Positions 43,616 to 56,739 are shown, counted from the first letter of the stretch. The stretch: DNA of 64,000 bases from Bettongia penicillata ogilbyi (GCA_023548195.1 JAJHZJ010000756.1:186001-250000), one strand, 5' to 3'. Translations and numbers: made by a program. The notes: generated by a model from the letters alone, not told the origin.

Positions 43616-44859
43616 AGAAAAAAGACAAAACTTGCCAAGATGAGAAAGCTTCTGGAGGGGATAGAATGGGATGAGATGAAGGTCATAGATAGAGAAGATA
43701 ACCTTGACAAGAAAGGGAAAAGTTTTCTCAGAGACTGGAGTAAAGGAGAGGATGGGTAAAGATGGAGAGAAGTTTTAAAACAAGAAGTGAGGGCCTCTAT
43801 TTTGTCAGTTAAATGGAAGTCCAAGCCGTCTGCTTAGAGAGGGTTGGTGGTGGAGGAGGTGCTGGGAAAATGAGGAGAGAAAGATTGGAGCAACTGCTTA
43901 GTATTGATCTTATGCTGACCAATTTTCATTGTAAAAGCTGGAAAATTCTGATTGTTTGATAGTGGTTTATGCCAAGAAAATTTAAGTTGGTTAAAAGCAG
44001 CATCAAAGGGATAAGTGTTCTTTCATAGTTGCCCGAGGTCCTTTTTGAATATTACTACTATAGCTCATTATTTGACTCCTTAGCCATTTATCACGACTCT
44101 CCTAATTCTGTAGAGTCAAGGACACATCACCCCTGACATAACTTTGTTATAAAAAGTCCTGGGCCCCTTTGTACACATTGGAGGCATTGAGTCCTCATAT
44201 TGAAATGGTGGTGCCATATATAAAGCAAATGAGAAAATAACTTACCGGGTTTGACTATATGAGGAGGCTATGGTTAGAAATATTGCTGTAATTCCGTAGA
44301 AGTATTAAAGAAAGGAAAAGAAAGGCTGAAATAGCAAAGTTATCCAAACAAACAAAGAAATTGCCAAAGACTGAGATTAGGAACTTTAAAGAAGGAAAAA
44401 AACCAAACAAGTCTGGCACAAAGCACCTCTATAAAGTGAATGCCTTCTGCTAGCTTTCCTTAGCTAAAGAAGAGATAAATAGCACGAGGCTCAGGAGGGT
44501 GAAAAAAACTAGTGAATACAGTGAACTTTCCAGAATTCAGTTACAGATTATTAAAGGTGTAGATTATAACCACTGGAGTTCTTCCTTGCCTTTTAGCTCT
44601 GTTAATTTGCACTTCACCTTGGGAAAGAAAAAAAACCAACCTAAATTATCTTAGTTACTTGCTATTTGCTCTAAAAAACTACCTAATATATCTTACAAAA
44701 ATGCAATTTATGAACTATCTGTGGATTTCACGTATATATGCTATCTTTGTCACTATCATATATCACAAATAAATCTCCAGTATGTATGTATAGTATAATA
44801 TGTAATGATATGTATATATAATCTATCTGTCTATAGACATAGAAATGGTTCAGTTTCTC
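43616..44859. other. Intergenic, mostly unassigned
   Basis: The first 200 bp may be a further decayed part of the L2. The rest matches nothing recognised. No gene. Confidence 0.4.
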
Positions 44860-45055
44860 CTGAGTTCCAATCCCACATTTGCAACTGACTGTTGGACAGC
44901 TACACCTCAATATTCCCATGACACCTTAAACTCAATATGTCCAAACCAAGGTCCAAACTTTGCAGTCATATAACTTTACAGTCTTAGATTAAGAGCTATA
45001 AGGAACTTCAATGGTCATCTAGTTCAACCTTCTAATCTTCAACTTTCTCTCTCCC

Positions 45056-45150
<95 letters not shown>

Positions 45151-45955
45151 TATATATATCCAATGAGTTGCAAAGTCATACTGATTCTACCTCCATAATC
45201 CCTCATATCCATTTATTCCTTTCTATGTATACAGACAGTAACCTACTTCAGATGTGTATCATATATTGTCATAGGCTCCATACTGAAATTCCTAAATTAC
45301 CCTTTGCCCCTTTTAAATGCATTCTTTACATAAATGTCAAAATAAGCTTTCTAGTGCATTAATCTAACCAGGGTACTCCCTTTCTCAACAACATTCAGTG
45401 CCTCTCTACTACCTATAAGTTAAAATACAAACTGTTTAAACTGGCATTTAAAGACTTCCACAACTTGCTTTCCATCTAACTTCCAAGTCTTATTTTTATA
45501 TTACTTTCTTCTATATACTCTATGTTCCATCTCAACTGAATTATTAGCTTTCTTTCATCTTCTGGGCCTACACTTGTGAGGTCCATTTCCCATACATGGA
45601 ATCTACTCTCCCCTCATGTCCTTCTGTTGAAATCCTCCTCTTCCTTCAAAACCAAGTTCATATGCCACCTACTTCATGGCACCTTCCATGACTCCTCTAA
45701 CTGAAAAATATCTACCTACTCAGCTGTCCTTAGAGCACTTTCTTGGGCTCAATCCTTTTCTTTCTGTTCCACCTCCCCTTTTTCTCTTTCTATTATATTT
45801 TGTGGCAATCTTACTCGTATGCATGGCATTTTGCTCAAGTCAGACTGTAAGCTACTTAAGGGCAGAAGTTTTATTATTCTTCATCTTCTTATCTCCAGTG
45901 CCTAGCAGTATCTCAAAAATGGGAGATACTGAATAAATGTTTATTGAATTGACTT
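44860..45955 (+). mobile_element. L2 LINE 3' portion, interrupted by a microsatellite
   Basis: AACTCAATATGTCCAAAC, TTTAAACTGGCATTTAAAGACT, ACTGTAAGCTACTTAAGGGCAG, CCAGTGCCTAGCAGTATC, ACTGAATAAATGTTTATTGAATTG. An unrelated MIR3-like stretch (AGAGCTATAAGGAACTTCAATGG) lies near 44990. Confidence 0.65.
45047..45160 (+). repeat. Compound (CT)n-(TA)n microsatellite
   Basis: About 27 CT units (with two CCC interruptions) pass directly into about 21 TA units, then an AAA break and 7 more TA units. Confidence 0.97.
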
Positions 45956-46381
45956 GAATCATTGACTTGGTTTTAACTCTAATTATTAGCACCATGGTAA
46001 GGGGTCGTGATATCATCTGAAGAAGGGAGATGGTCCAGCAATATTCTAAGGAAGAGCATTGATCTACTCCCAGCTAAGCCACCTTGCACTGTCATTATGG
46101 ACATAAAGAGGCCGTGTATAGTAGAGAGATTTAGGAAATAGAGTGGAGACTTCTGTAATTGACTGAACACTATCACATGCCCATTTGGCATGATCTTTTG
46201 CCTTTACGGAGCAATTCAAACTCATGGAAGCCTCCAAGAAAGCAATGGCTGCATTATGTGAGGGCTCTGGGTATCTTAATTTGATGTGAATCTTTCCCTT
46301 TGCTGGTGCTGCAGAAGGTGACTGGGTGACCTTTATGTTCTGTCTGTGTTTCCCTTCCCACTGAGTTTTTTATGTGCTATG
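45956..46381. other. Intergenic sequence, nothing recognised
   Basis: No coding or repeat signature recognised. Confidence 0.4.
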
Positions 46382-46982
46382 CAGAGATTCCCAAAAAGGA
46401 TGATACTGCCCCTGGGCGTGCTGTAATGATCTAGGGGGCAGTAGTGGCCTTGGTTGCAATTGGGGGCATTGAATAAAAATAAGGGGACAGTGGAAGCATA
46501 AGGAAAGAAGATAAGAAAAACCATGAAAACCATTCGTACATGTTTTATCTATTGTGTAACAGAGTTAAAGTCAGAGTGATTACATTATTTTTCAAAAAAC
46601 ACACAAAATGCAAGTTATAACCAATCAGTGGTCAAGTCCACTGACATCTTAACAAGCAAGTGTTGGCAGATGAGCATGTCTTGAATTGTCGGGTGTCCGT
46701 GACAGGAATATATGCATGTAATGACTTGTTTATAATACAGTATTTTATGGTTACATGATGCAGTATTGCATCATCAAAATTTCAGTGCAGGAAAAAACAC
46801 AAGTTTACAATAAATTATTAAATTTAAGATGTATCATTTTGTTAAAGAATATTTTATATATTATTTCAAAATGATGGAAATTTACCAAAAAAAAAAACAT
46901 AAAAGGGTTAAAAATTTCCAGGGAGCACTGAGTAATTTTCTTAAGGGGGGTGCAGCAGACCAAATAAGTTTGGGAACCTCTG
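46382..46982. mobile_element. hAT-type DNA element, 601 bp, non-autonomous, with target duplication
   Basis: Ends are CAGAGATTCCCAAA (46382) and TTTGGGAACCTCTG (46982), with weaker complementarity further in (CCCCCTGG / CCAGGGAGC). GTGCTATG precedes the left end and TGCTATG follows the right end (8 bp if the terminal G is shared). No transposase frame inside. Confidence 0.8.
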
Positions 46983-47370
46983 TGCTATGGTCACACTTGA
47001 TTCCTCTCCATAGGTTGGGGGTCAGTTCTCCAGTTCATACAACAGTATGATAAAGATTTTCTTAGCTTTAAACTGTATCTTGGATTTGGAAACTATCTCA
47101 GTCCCAACAACCTTGGGGCATTTCTGAGTGCATATAATAGCATTAAGGAACTCTATTATTTATGCTAACCAAAATAGTAAGCAAAAATCCCTCATGTTCC
47201 TTTTTAATACTGTATTGACGGGACACACTAAAGTCAAGCCAAAGAAACTCAAACTCACTGGAACTTGATCATTCGCTAAGATTTGGGTTCTTTCAGAAAA
47301 ATAGAAAATTCACTGTGAGCAAGGCAATTTTTAATCTTCAATATAGCTCTATTTGTTTGTTTTGTTGTTT
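46983..47370. other. Intergenic sequence, nothing recognised
   Basis: No coding or repeat signature recognised. Confidence 0.4.
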
Positions 47371-47571
47371 AAGTGGAGTTTTCTTGCAAAAGATACTGGA
47401 GTAGTTTGCTATTTTCTTCTCCAGCTCATTTTAGAGAAGAAACTGAGGCAACTAGGGTTAAGTGACTTCCCAGGGTCACACAGATTTCTTGAGATTAGAA
47501 TTGAACTCATGAAGATGAGTCTTCCTGATTCCAAGCACAGTGCTGTATCCATTGGGTAACCAAACTGCCCC
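47371..47571 (-). mobile_element. tRNA-derived marsupial SINE (Mar1/WALLSI type), tail-truncated
   Basis: TTTTCTTGCAAAAGATACTGGAG, TTCTCCAGCTCATTTTAG, AGGGTCACACAG, then the head ending CAAACTGCCCC. Confidence 0.8.
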
Positions 47572-48107
47572 AATATTGCTCTAAGTATCATTGAAATTAA
47601 TAATAAGCACCCTTAATTTCCAGAATTAGTAATATAATTAAGATGATCTTTTTGAAGTTCAGTTAAAATTTCTGCTGTAAAATGCATAAAATCTGGCTCT
47701 GGGATGATGCCTTAAGAATAAATCTCACTGAAGAAATGAAGTACTATACATGTTTTATTTACCCAGTTAAAGTTTGCCCTATATAAATTTCACATATTTT
47801 GTCTTTTAATTTAACATGATGTTTATTATAAAACATTTTATTTTAAAAATCCAATTATTGGATCTATATGTAGAGAGGGAGTAGTTGTACGGAAGTTGTA
47901 TCATATGTGACAGGAATATAAAATATCAGAGTAAATAATAAGACTTGTTATTTTAGTGCCATAATAAATAGTAATGACTCTATGCCCAAGTTATCAATTA
48001 AACGCAGATCGCTGGATTAAATAATAAAAATAAATGATGGAATCAGAAACATAGTGACTATATAAAACAAACAAATAAAAAAATTCCTCTCTGACAAAAA
48101 AACAGAC
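47572..48107. other. AT-rich intergenic, nothing recognised
   Basis: No coding or repeat signature recognised. Confidence 0.4.
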
Positions 48108-48785
48108 ACATAATGGTGGTCCAACTTTGAATTTGCCCAGCCATTCTGGAAAGCAGTTTATCATGCCCAAAATGTTTCTAAACTATGCATACCCCTTGGC
48201 CCACTATACTTCTACTGGGCTTATTTCCCAGAAAGGCCAAATAAAGTAGAAAAGGACACACATATATGAACATGTTTATAACATTTCTTTTTATAATAGT
48301 GCCAAGGGGAGACCAAGGGTTTGACCACCAATTGGGGGAAGCTAAAGAAATTGTGGCATACAAAAAGTATGGAATACTACTGCACCATAAGAAATAATGA
48401 AATGGATAATTTCAGAGGAAACTGGGAAGACCTCTATGATCTGATGCAGAGCGAAGTGAGCAAAACTAGAACAATTTATATGATGACAACAATGTTATAG
48501 AGAAAAACTAGTTGGAAAAACTTTAGAGCTCTGATTAATGCAACCAGAGATCCACATGTCTGGAGGACTGAAGATGAAGCACACTGTAGCCATCCAAGCC
48601 CTGTCAGAGAGGTGATGGACTTAAAACACAAAATGAGATTTTTGCATATAGACAATATGGGAACTTGTTTTGCTAGACTTGTGTGTGTTAATTGTTCAAT
48701 GGGGGAGGGGCAAGAGGCTATAATAAAAGAAAATAAAGAAAAAGATAGACAAAATGAAGAGAAAATAAAAACTTATAAATATTAA
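48108..48785 (+). mobile_element. L1 fragment: end of ORF2 plus 3' UTR
   Basis: GCCCAGCCATTCTGGAAAGC, AACTATGCATACCCCTTGG, GGCATACAAAAAGTATGGAATACTAC (the MEYY-type ORF2p C-terminus), AGCGAAGTGAGCAAAACTAG, then an A-rich end at 48725-48785. A different L1 subfamily from the copy at 24130. Confidence 0.75.
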
Positions 48786-49879
48786 TAAATGATACTCTCA
48801 AATACAAGAAAAGTTGTACAAGAAAAGAAAGAAAAAACATTCACTTTGATTATCTATTTCCTTCTATATCTAGGAAGGCAATAGCAAAGTATGTTCAAAG
48901 TTGAAAAGAGAAAAAGCTAATCTATTCTCCATCTGAATTCAATCTTTTGCAAGTTTGCTGGAAGGCTACATTATTTATACCTGAAAGAGGCTTCCTTCCT
49001 TATGATGTTTATAACTGATGTAGGGAAAATCCTTTCTGGGAATGTAGAGACTACAAATGGCAACCAACTTACTCTTTTACTTATCTGGGTATCAGATTAG
49101 GGAAAGGGGAGAAATGAATAGGGGTATGTGGCTTTCTTCCCATTGCACACTTGGAGAATCTCCATTTCATGGTGCAAAGGAAAGAAAAGAAGTTGAATAC
49201 CTCTTACTATATTGTATGGTATTAAGACAACTTTTTGTATTTTTCACATACTCCCATTCTTTAATTCATTGAAACTGTACTCACAATAATTCTATCACCA
49301 AGACTACCTTAAATATCCTAATCATAATCCATAATTATCTTTCCTGTTTCCATTGCCTGCTTATTGGCTTAAACTTTTGTGATGGAGCATGACATAAATA
49401 ATGGCTCTTTCTATAGCTTCTTGGCTCAGTGATTCTAAAAAAGCCTCACAAAATTCCAAAAACTTTAAATTTCTTATGATTTTTATCATTATCTTAAAAA
49501 CTATACTGATTAGAGAGATTATTTAGGATTATTAGGATGTGGTCCATAAAAATGTAAATTTTATCAAATAAAGTTATAAACTACCATAATAGAATATACT
49601 GGGGGAAAGCTTATGCTCCAGTGTGTCTGCAAATGATAAAACACAGCAATATTATGAAGAATTTGATGAGGTTCTCTCTATAAGGCTGATGTATACCTTG
49701 ATACCTAGTTATGTCAATCCAGGAAAAGGAAGTATTTAGAAGTGATGTTAACATATTGGGAAACATGATTTTTGGATCAAGACATAAAAGAGTCCAGACA
49801 ATACAGAAATATCATTGTCATCGATCATGAATATTTTTTTCAGAGAGAAAGAAGATGCTGGATGTGAGGGCATCCATCA
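48786..49879. other. Intergenic sequence, nothing recognised
   Basis: No coding or repeat signature recognised. Confidence 0.4.
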
Positions 49880-50470
49880 TGGGAGAAAAAGAAAGATTCC
49901 TATTGAGATCATGTGATAGGTAACTACTGCTGAATAATTTTATCACAAAATAGAAATTCCAGAAGTTCAAACTTAGGGTTTAGGGCAAAAAGCACAGGTT
50001 TATGGCAAAAAAAAACCAACCCAAAAAAACAAACCCATACAAACCCTGCACCTTGACTAAAGTTTCTAACAAAGTTTTTATAAAGAACAATTACATCAGA
50101 GAGACAGAAAAATAATTTTTGATGTTTCTCAATCTTATATCTTCTTATCAGACTTATCCAAACAGACTTAGAAACATATTCAAAGCTGTTTCCAAGGTTT
50201 AGATTTTACAGTAGTCTAATTGAGATGAGGAGCTTTACATGTTATAGAGTCAGAGCCAGGGGGAATCTTTCCACAAATGAAGCAAGTTAAATTAACTTGG
50301 GAAGCCCCAACTCCCCTTTGGTTTCTTAGCTGAGGAATGTTTGAGATGTTAAATAAGATTTTAATATCCCATGAGAGAGGTTTCAGCCAGCAGCTCTTAC
50401 CCCAAGTGATGAAAAACAATAAAAGGAAATAAAAAACCTCTCATAACAGTTAAAAATTTCTTATAACATA
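49880..50470 (-). mobile_element. LTR-like direct repeat, left copy
   Basis: Co-linear with 50545-51195. Shared blocks: ATAGGTAACTACTGC / GTAGGTAACTGCTGC, ACATCAGAGAGACAGAAAAA / ATATCAGAGTGACATAGAAAAA, CTAATTGAGATGAGG / CTAATTGAGAAGGA, AGGAATGTTTGAG / AGGAATGTTTAAGG, ATCCCATGAGAGAGGTTT / ATCCCATGGAACAGGTTT. Family not recognised. Confidence 0.6.
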
Positions 50471-50544
50471 TTTAATGACTTTTTTTTTATCCAAACCTAT
50501 GATTCATCAATGTAGGGAACTCCTGGTGGGGAAAAACCTTTGTT

Positions 50545-51195
50545 ATGAGAAAAATACCTCCTTTTTGAGTTCATGTGGTAGGTAACTGCTGCAAAATATA
50601 TTTACCACAATGCAAGGATTATAAGAGTACAAACCTAGGTTTTATTATTATCTTCCTCATGCATAGGTACAGGCCTTAGATAATACCTGATTAATCATTA
50701 GTATTTTGACACAGCCTCTTATAGGCAAAATTATATCAGAGTGACATAGAAAAAATTCTTTTACACATTGAAATCTTGTATATTCCTCTTAGACCATAAA
50801 AGTAAAAAAAAAAGCAGACCCCCAAATCTCAATGCTTCCTTGTATGTAGGTCAAAAATAGTTAGAGTTATAATCTCCTACATAAACAAATCTAATCAGAC
50901 TCTTTATATAGACTAAGGTTATAGATTAAATGCATCACAAATAGGCTAATTGAGAAGGAAGATTTATATGTCACCAAGGAGTCAGGCACAGTTGAGATTC
51001 TTCCTCTGGCTTCATCTCTAAGGAATGTTTAAGGCTTTAAGTAAATTTTCACATCCCATGGAACAGGTTTTTGCTCAACAGAGCAATGGCCCTGACTTTT
51101 TTCTTCCCATTATTATTCTATGAGTCAGGTTTGTTAAGGTGCATTTACTAAGTCAAACATAAAAAACTCCCCATCAATATAGCTCTGTTATAACT
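50545..51195 (-). mobile_element. LTR-like direct repeat, right copy
   Basis: Read on the minus strand this copy has TCTATATAAAG (TATA-like, near 50900) followed about 260 bp later by AATAATAAAA (polyadenylation-like, near 50645), the order expected of an LTR in minus orientation. The gap to the left copy is under 100 bp. Confidence 0.6.
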
Positions 51196-52685
51196 TAGCA
51201 CCTTGTCTATAGCATATAGTTTTAGAGAGTTGACTGGGGTTGGGGAATGATGAAAGACTGTGATCTGCTCGTGGTAGTAAAGAACATGGAAATGAACCCA
51301 GACCTCTTGAACATCATGGCTGGTCACCTAGCTACTGAAGCAGGCTGCCTCCCAGTTGCATCATTAAAAAATGAAACTGTGACTTAGAAGAAAGGAAATA
51401 ACTACTTACAGATATAGCAGTCATTTCAAAATTAACTGTCTTTGGGCCATGAGAATATTGGCATATTAGAACAAAAGTCAAGGTAAATATGAAAAGAATA
51501 AAAATGAGTAACCATTGCATGTTATTACTGCAACTCCAATTTTACCTATTTAAACAAGCTCTTGCCTAAAAATAGGAGAGAAAGAAACACATTGACTCTC
51601 ATGATTTCTGAGAAAAATTTAACATCTTCAAAACAGTCTCTTCAAGAAGGAAGCAAAAAGAGACTAAGAATCGCTTAAGCTAGCAAATGTCTAATCTCTG
51701 TGCAAAGCAGAAATGGCAACCAAAAGCAACACTGGTTTGCAAAGAGAATAATCATTTGTTAGCTTAGACATTTTACACTATTGCTTGTAAAATACTATGG
51801 AGATGAGAGTTCTAGTCTAGAAGGCAGAAAATAAGACACACTATCCTTTTCCAGGTAGAGAGAAGGGGGAGACCATGGATGCTGAATATTGTACATGATG
51901 GTAGAGGTGGTCACCACATTGCTTTAATTACTTTTCTTAATTACACAGGAAAGTTCATCAGGAAATGACTGTGGTGGAAAAATGAAAGGCACGAATCAAA
52001 TTTTTAAAAAGATAATTTTTCTAAATTATAGAGGAGGATGATAGAAGGCTATAAAGCACTGTTTCACAAATTAGCAAAAAGCAGCTTAGCTCAGCTAAAC
52101 TAGCTTACTCTGAATATATTTACATTGTACATACTTGAAAGAAGTCAAGAGATACAAAATGGAATATATATTCTGGCATTTATCTAATTTTTATAGTGAT
52201 CTATTCTGAAGGGCAATGACAGTAGAACTCCATTCCTAATTCAATTCAATAAGCATTTCTCAATCTTCTTTTATTCCCAAGGGACTATTAGGCATAAGAA
52301 TATAAAGACAAAAATAATAATCAGTTCCTGTTCTCAAGAAGGTCACACTCTACCATCTCTCTACCAGACATATTGTTTGAGAAAGTGATATATAATTTTA
52401 AAAAAGATAAATTTGAGAAGAATGAATGGATTTGACCAAACACATACAGAAGAAATCCAGTTAGAAGTGATATTTTAAAAAGAATTCAGGGATTAATTCT
52501 TAAGTGAATTTTACAAAATAATCAAAGAGATCATATGCAAAGCTTTTATAAGAAAAAAAGAATGGTATGCAAGAAGAAAAAAGTAACTGCTGACCCACAT
52601 GCCTACTTTATAAAATCTTCATGAAAATGATATCCATACACATTGAGGATACTCTTAAGGAAAAAATGACAAAGAAATTTGATTT
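51196..52685. other. Intergenic, with one L2 scrap
   Basis: A reversed L2 motif (AATTCAATAAGCATTTCTCAAT... AGGTCACACTCTACC) lies at 52238-52360. Otherwise nothing recognised. Confidence 0.45.
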
Positions 52686-52875
52686 AGTACAAAGAGCACT
52701 GGCTTTTGAGTCCAGGAAAATAGGTTAAGATCCCAGCTTTGCAATTACTGTGAAAGTATCTGGGCAAGTCATTTAACCTCTATGGGTCCCAGTTTCCTCC
52801 TCTGTAAATTGAGGAAGTTGACTGGGAAAACCATTAAGGTTTCTTCTATCTCTAAAATTAGGTTTCTGTGAAACA
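52686..52875 (+). mobile_element. MIR-type SINE
   Basis: AGAGCACTGGCTTTTGAGTC, GGGCAAGTCATTTAACCTC, CAGTTTCCTCCTCTGTAAAT. Confidence 0.75.
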
Positions 52876-54131
52876 GACCCCTTTCTCAGATGCTTTTCTG
52901 TGTCAGACCATATCTTTATGGGTCCTCAGTTGAGTGGCACAGAGAACTTAGGATCCTGCTGTAGTGGTCAACTTTTAAAAAGTACTTGACTGGGTAGAAT
53001 AAGATAGAATTTTGAAGGCTCTCATCAAAACATCTCCCAAAAGTTTCAGACCGATATGATTATGGAGGTAACTTTGTTCGATGCTCTGCTCAGTTTTGAC
53101 GTTAGACAAAGTAAATTTACATAAATTTACATGTTATTTGCCAGCATTATATAAGGCACAGCAGATGAATTCTAAGTAAAATCCTACTTTAATAGCACGT
53201 TTCTCTATATGATCCTATTTACGAATGAAATTACATAGATTTCACTGAGTTTTCCAACACTACAAAGTGAAACCCACTGCAATGTGAACCATTCACAAAA
53301 GATAAAACGAAGTAGATGAAAAGGTCTTTTTCCAAGGCAATGACATGCAGATGGATGGAGAGCCGTTTGAATAGGTCCAGCTGGAGCAGGTGTTTCAGAT
53401 GGACAATGATTAGGGCTCAACATTGAGTAATAAGAGTTCAAGCTGGATGACATTTGGGAAACTTCAGTGCCTTTCAAAGATCCCAAATTGCTTGCTGCCA
53501 CAAAAGCCCGTGTTATATGATTGCAAATGATGGAACACTGACCTCAGAACAAACCTAAGGCAATAGAAAGATGCATGGTAGGTCTAACCGGGCTGTGACA
53601 TGTTACTAACAATGATTTCACAAGCAAGAAGTAGAACAAAAATATTATTGAGGATATTGTCGATTATGAATGATTGAAAAAGGAAACAGCTCAGTCATGT
53701 AGTGAAAACAAGAGACAGCAAGTAGAGAGAGATCCATTGGTGCTCCAATGTTCCACCATAGTCTCATCAATACGACTATTTTCATCATCAAAAATCACAA
53801 CCCACCCATGCCTTCTTATCCTGTATGATTTCTTCTCTTCCCTCCAATACATTTCCATAGGGGAACCGTCTCTTTGTTCTCTTGACTATTTATCATTAAC
53901 CAGTGGTACACTGAAATCTTCAAAATATTGAAAGAGTAAGACTTGTAACTTCAGTACATTGTATAAAAAGTCTATGAAAGATTAATGGGAAAACATGGAT
54001 AAAAATCATACATAATGAAAAGGCACAAAAGGTTGCAATCTCTTATCAATGAGAAGAGTAAAATATGGATTAAATCACAGGTCCATCAAAGTACACATAT
54101 GAATGTCACCATTCAGGTAGAAGTTAACAGG
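52876..54131. other. Intergenic, possible RTE scrap
   Basis: The block at 53640-53735 (AGCTCAGTCATGTAGTGAAAA) resembles 15915-16000 and may be an RTE-class LINE C-terminus. No gene. The open frames at 53205-53501 and 53674-53931 have no recognisable domain. Confidence 0.3.
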
Positions 54132-54380
54132 TAGTTGGTTGGCACCACAAAGAGCACTGGTTCTAGAGGTAGGAAGAGCTGATTTCAAATCTGATTTCAT
54201 GTATGTACTAGTTGTACGACCCTGGGTAAGTCACAACTTCTGTCTGCCACAGTTCCCTTAAATGTAAAATGAGAATAATTATGGTATTTACTTCCCAGGA
54301 TTGCTGCAAAACCCAGATGAGATAATATTTGTAAGATTCTTTTCAAATCTTCAGTCGCTATGTAAATTCAGCATATTTTT
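54132..54380 (+). mobile_element. MIR-type SINE
   Basis: AAGAGCACTGGTTCTAGAGG, CCTGGGTAAGTCACAAC, AATGTAAAATGAGAATAATTATGG, CTTCAGTCGCTATGTAAATT. Confidence 0.65.
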
Positions 54381-54902
54381 ATTATCACAATCAAGTCTTG
54401 AGCTTGATTAATAGAACTTCCTATTCGTAGGACTGAAACTAGAGGGAAATCCTTCAGCAGGTCTGCCAGGAATATAGACAGACATTCTAGAGGTTCTTTG
54501 CTGTATTACTTGGATCATTGAATAAACAAATCTTTATTGAGTTTTAAGAGAATAGAGTAAGTCTGTTTCAGACTATTTCAATCTACCCTAAGTAAATACC
54601 ATTATTATATCAAGATTGCTTCTTAAATACAGAGAAACCCTGAAGAGTAAAAAATGAATTCCCATGAAGCAAGCTTTCTTCACTTGCTTTTCTTCATCAA
54701 AATGGAATAATAAGCTCTCACCAACGGACAGGAGGGGAACTCTGAGTGGAGAAGAATGACGTTGCTTCTTCTTTTCTCCTTGGCACCCCACTTGATGGTG
54801 GTCCCTGCCATCCTTGAAATAAGTTATTTTTACAAAACAAATTCATTTTAGGTGCTATAAAATACCATTTCTGATCATCCTAAATACTATAATGATAGTA
54901 CT
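54381..54902. other. Intergenic sequence, nothing recognised
   Basis: No coding or repeat signature recognised. Confidence 0.4.
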
Positions 54903-55140
54903 GGGGGCAGCCAGGTGGTGTAGTGAATAATAGAGTGCTGGCCCTGGAGACGGGAAGACTCATCTTGGGTTCAAATCTGGCCTCAGGCACTTACTAACTG
55001 TGTGACCGTTGGCAAGTCAGTTAACAGTTTTCCTCAGTTTCCTCATCTGTTAAATGAACTGAAGAAGGAAATGGCAAACCACTCCAGTATCTTTGCCAAG
55101 AAAATCTTTGGACGTAACTGAAGCAAGTGAACAAGCACCA
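54903..55140 (+). mobile_element. tRNA-derived marsupial SINE (Mar1/WALLSI type), full length and well preserved
   Basis: GGGGGCAGCCAGGTGGTGTAG head, GGTTCAAATCTGGCC, GGCAAGTCAGTTAAC, GAAGGAAATGGCAAACCACT, TTTGCCAAGAAAAT and the TGAAGCAAGTGAACAAGCA tail. Confidence 0.88.
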
Positions 55141-56739
55141 CATAATACTGTAAGTTCAACCCTAGTTTGGCTGCAGAGTAAGGTTTTCTCCAGCAAAAGA
55201 AAACCTTGAAAATACCCTATTAAGTCTTATAAGGGCTGTTAACCGAATCAGTGTAAAGAATATCTACATCGATGAAATCACAGATCCCTGAAGTACACTG
55301 AAGCAAGAAGTACTACATCCTGCCCAAAATCACATGATAAAGTTTTTTTTAACTTTAGCCAATCTGTTGTCTCTTGTCCTATTTAGATAAAAACACTGAA
55401 AAAAATTTTTCAAAGAAAATGCAAACATCTTGAAGCAAATAGTATAATTTTCAGAGCTATGCTTTTGCTAAACAAAGCAGCTTACAAAAAATCAAGTTAA
55501 AAACAACAAAAATGTTTCTTTTTTTAGTGCATTGTTGTTAAGACTTGGGGAAAGGAAAAAAATGATTTTATTGTGGATGGCCTATTTGGATACTTTAAAA
55601 AGTCAATGATTTCAATGGAGTGACTATTCCCTCAATTAATATTTCTAGTAATTTCTCCATGTAGATTATGTCTGAAAAAATGAACCCTTGGCAGCCAATT
55701 TTCTGGTGAGGAGTCAGTTTTGTGAATTTAGCAGAATTGTTCTATACAGTCTATGGCAGGGCCAACATTTGAAGTCTTTCTAGCTTGATAAGACCTACCA
55801 GAGCTTGTGCTTCATTGGCATACCCATCAAGGACTCAGCGATACTCTGCACCTCAAGGAGGCATCCAAGTAGGACTTTAGTGGAGGGCAGTACTCATGAC
55901 GCTCCTTTAATTTATCTGTGTATTATTTTAAAATGTGGACAGTCAACTGAGATAAAATTACATCTAGCTAAAAAGATGAAAGCTACCCATAGCAATTGTC
56001 TAGAAGCCCCTGCTTCTGATAGCTCTTTTCTAGGATTAGGGCAGAAGCTTAGGCACAATGGTATGCTTTCTAGTCTGGACCGTTCGTTCCTCCCTCTTGT
56101 AATCCAAATTTACCAAGCCTCATATGGACGCCTGCCTTTGTGTGAACCAAAGTAAAAAATGTGGTTACATTATGATACATAAAACCCTTGGAAAATTAGA
56201 GAAAAAATACATACATATACCCAAACTGGAAAATGACAGTATAACAGGAGGGGAAAAAAGCAAGAGTTTTATCTTCAGTCTAAAAGTGAGAAAGAAAAAA
56301 AAAACCTCACCCACCCCCTAAATGTCTTTTTTGCAGTTCTCACTTTGGAATGGTATCTCATCCTGTTTCTCAAGTTTTTAGACTTGGGGCAGAAGAAGGT
56401 GTGCATAGTGCCTTGTAATTCTCACATGGGAGGGGTTATTTTTTATTCACAGCTGAAAGGTGGGAAGAGTTTAGAAGGGCTATAAGGAAAATTTAAATGT
56501 ACACAGTCAGAAAATTAAAGTTATGGTTCCTATATAAATGAAATATGAGCAGATATTATATAAATGAAGTTGCTATAATATACAGGATGGTAAATACTTG
56601 AAAATAGCATATGCATTGGAATTGAATGGTTCTAAAATAAATCATAATACTAAATTTCTTTTTTATTGTGCATTTAAAATCTCAATTTTTGACATTTAAT
56701 TCTATAGTTTAGAGCAACTGATATAGTAACCCCCCTGTT
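55141..56739. other. Intergenic sequence, nothing recognised
   Basis: The open frame 55805-56155 (116 codons) has no recognisable motif and is not called. A poly-A/CCCCACCC junction lies near 56295-56320. Confidence 0.4.

Noticed and set aside
55805..56155. 116-codon plus-strand frame as a small gene
   Set aside because: No domain, no splice or promoter context, and nothing to set it apart from random frames in AT-rich DNA.
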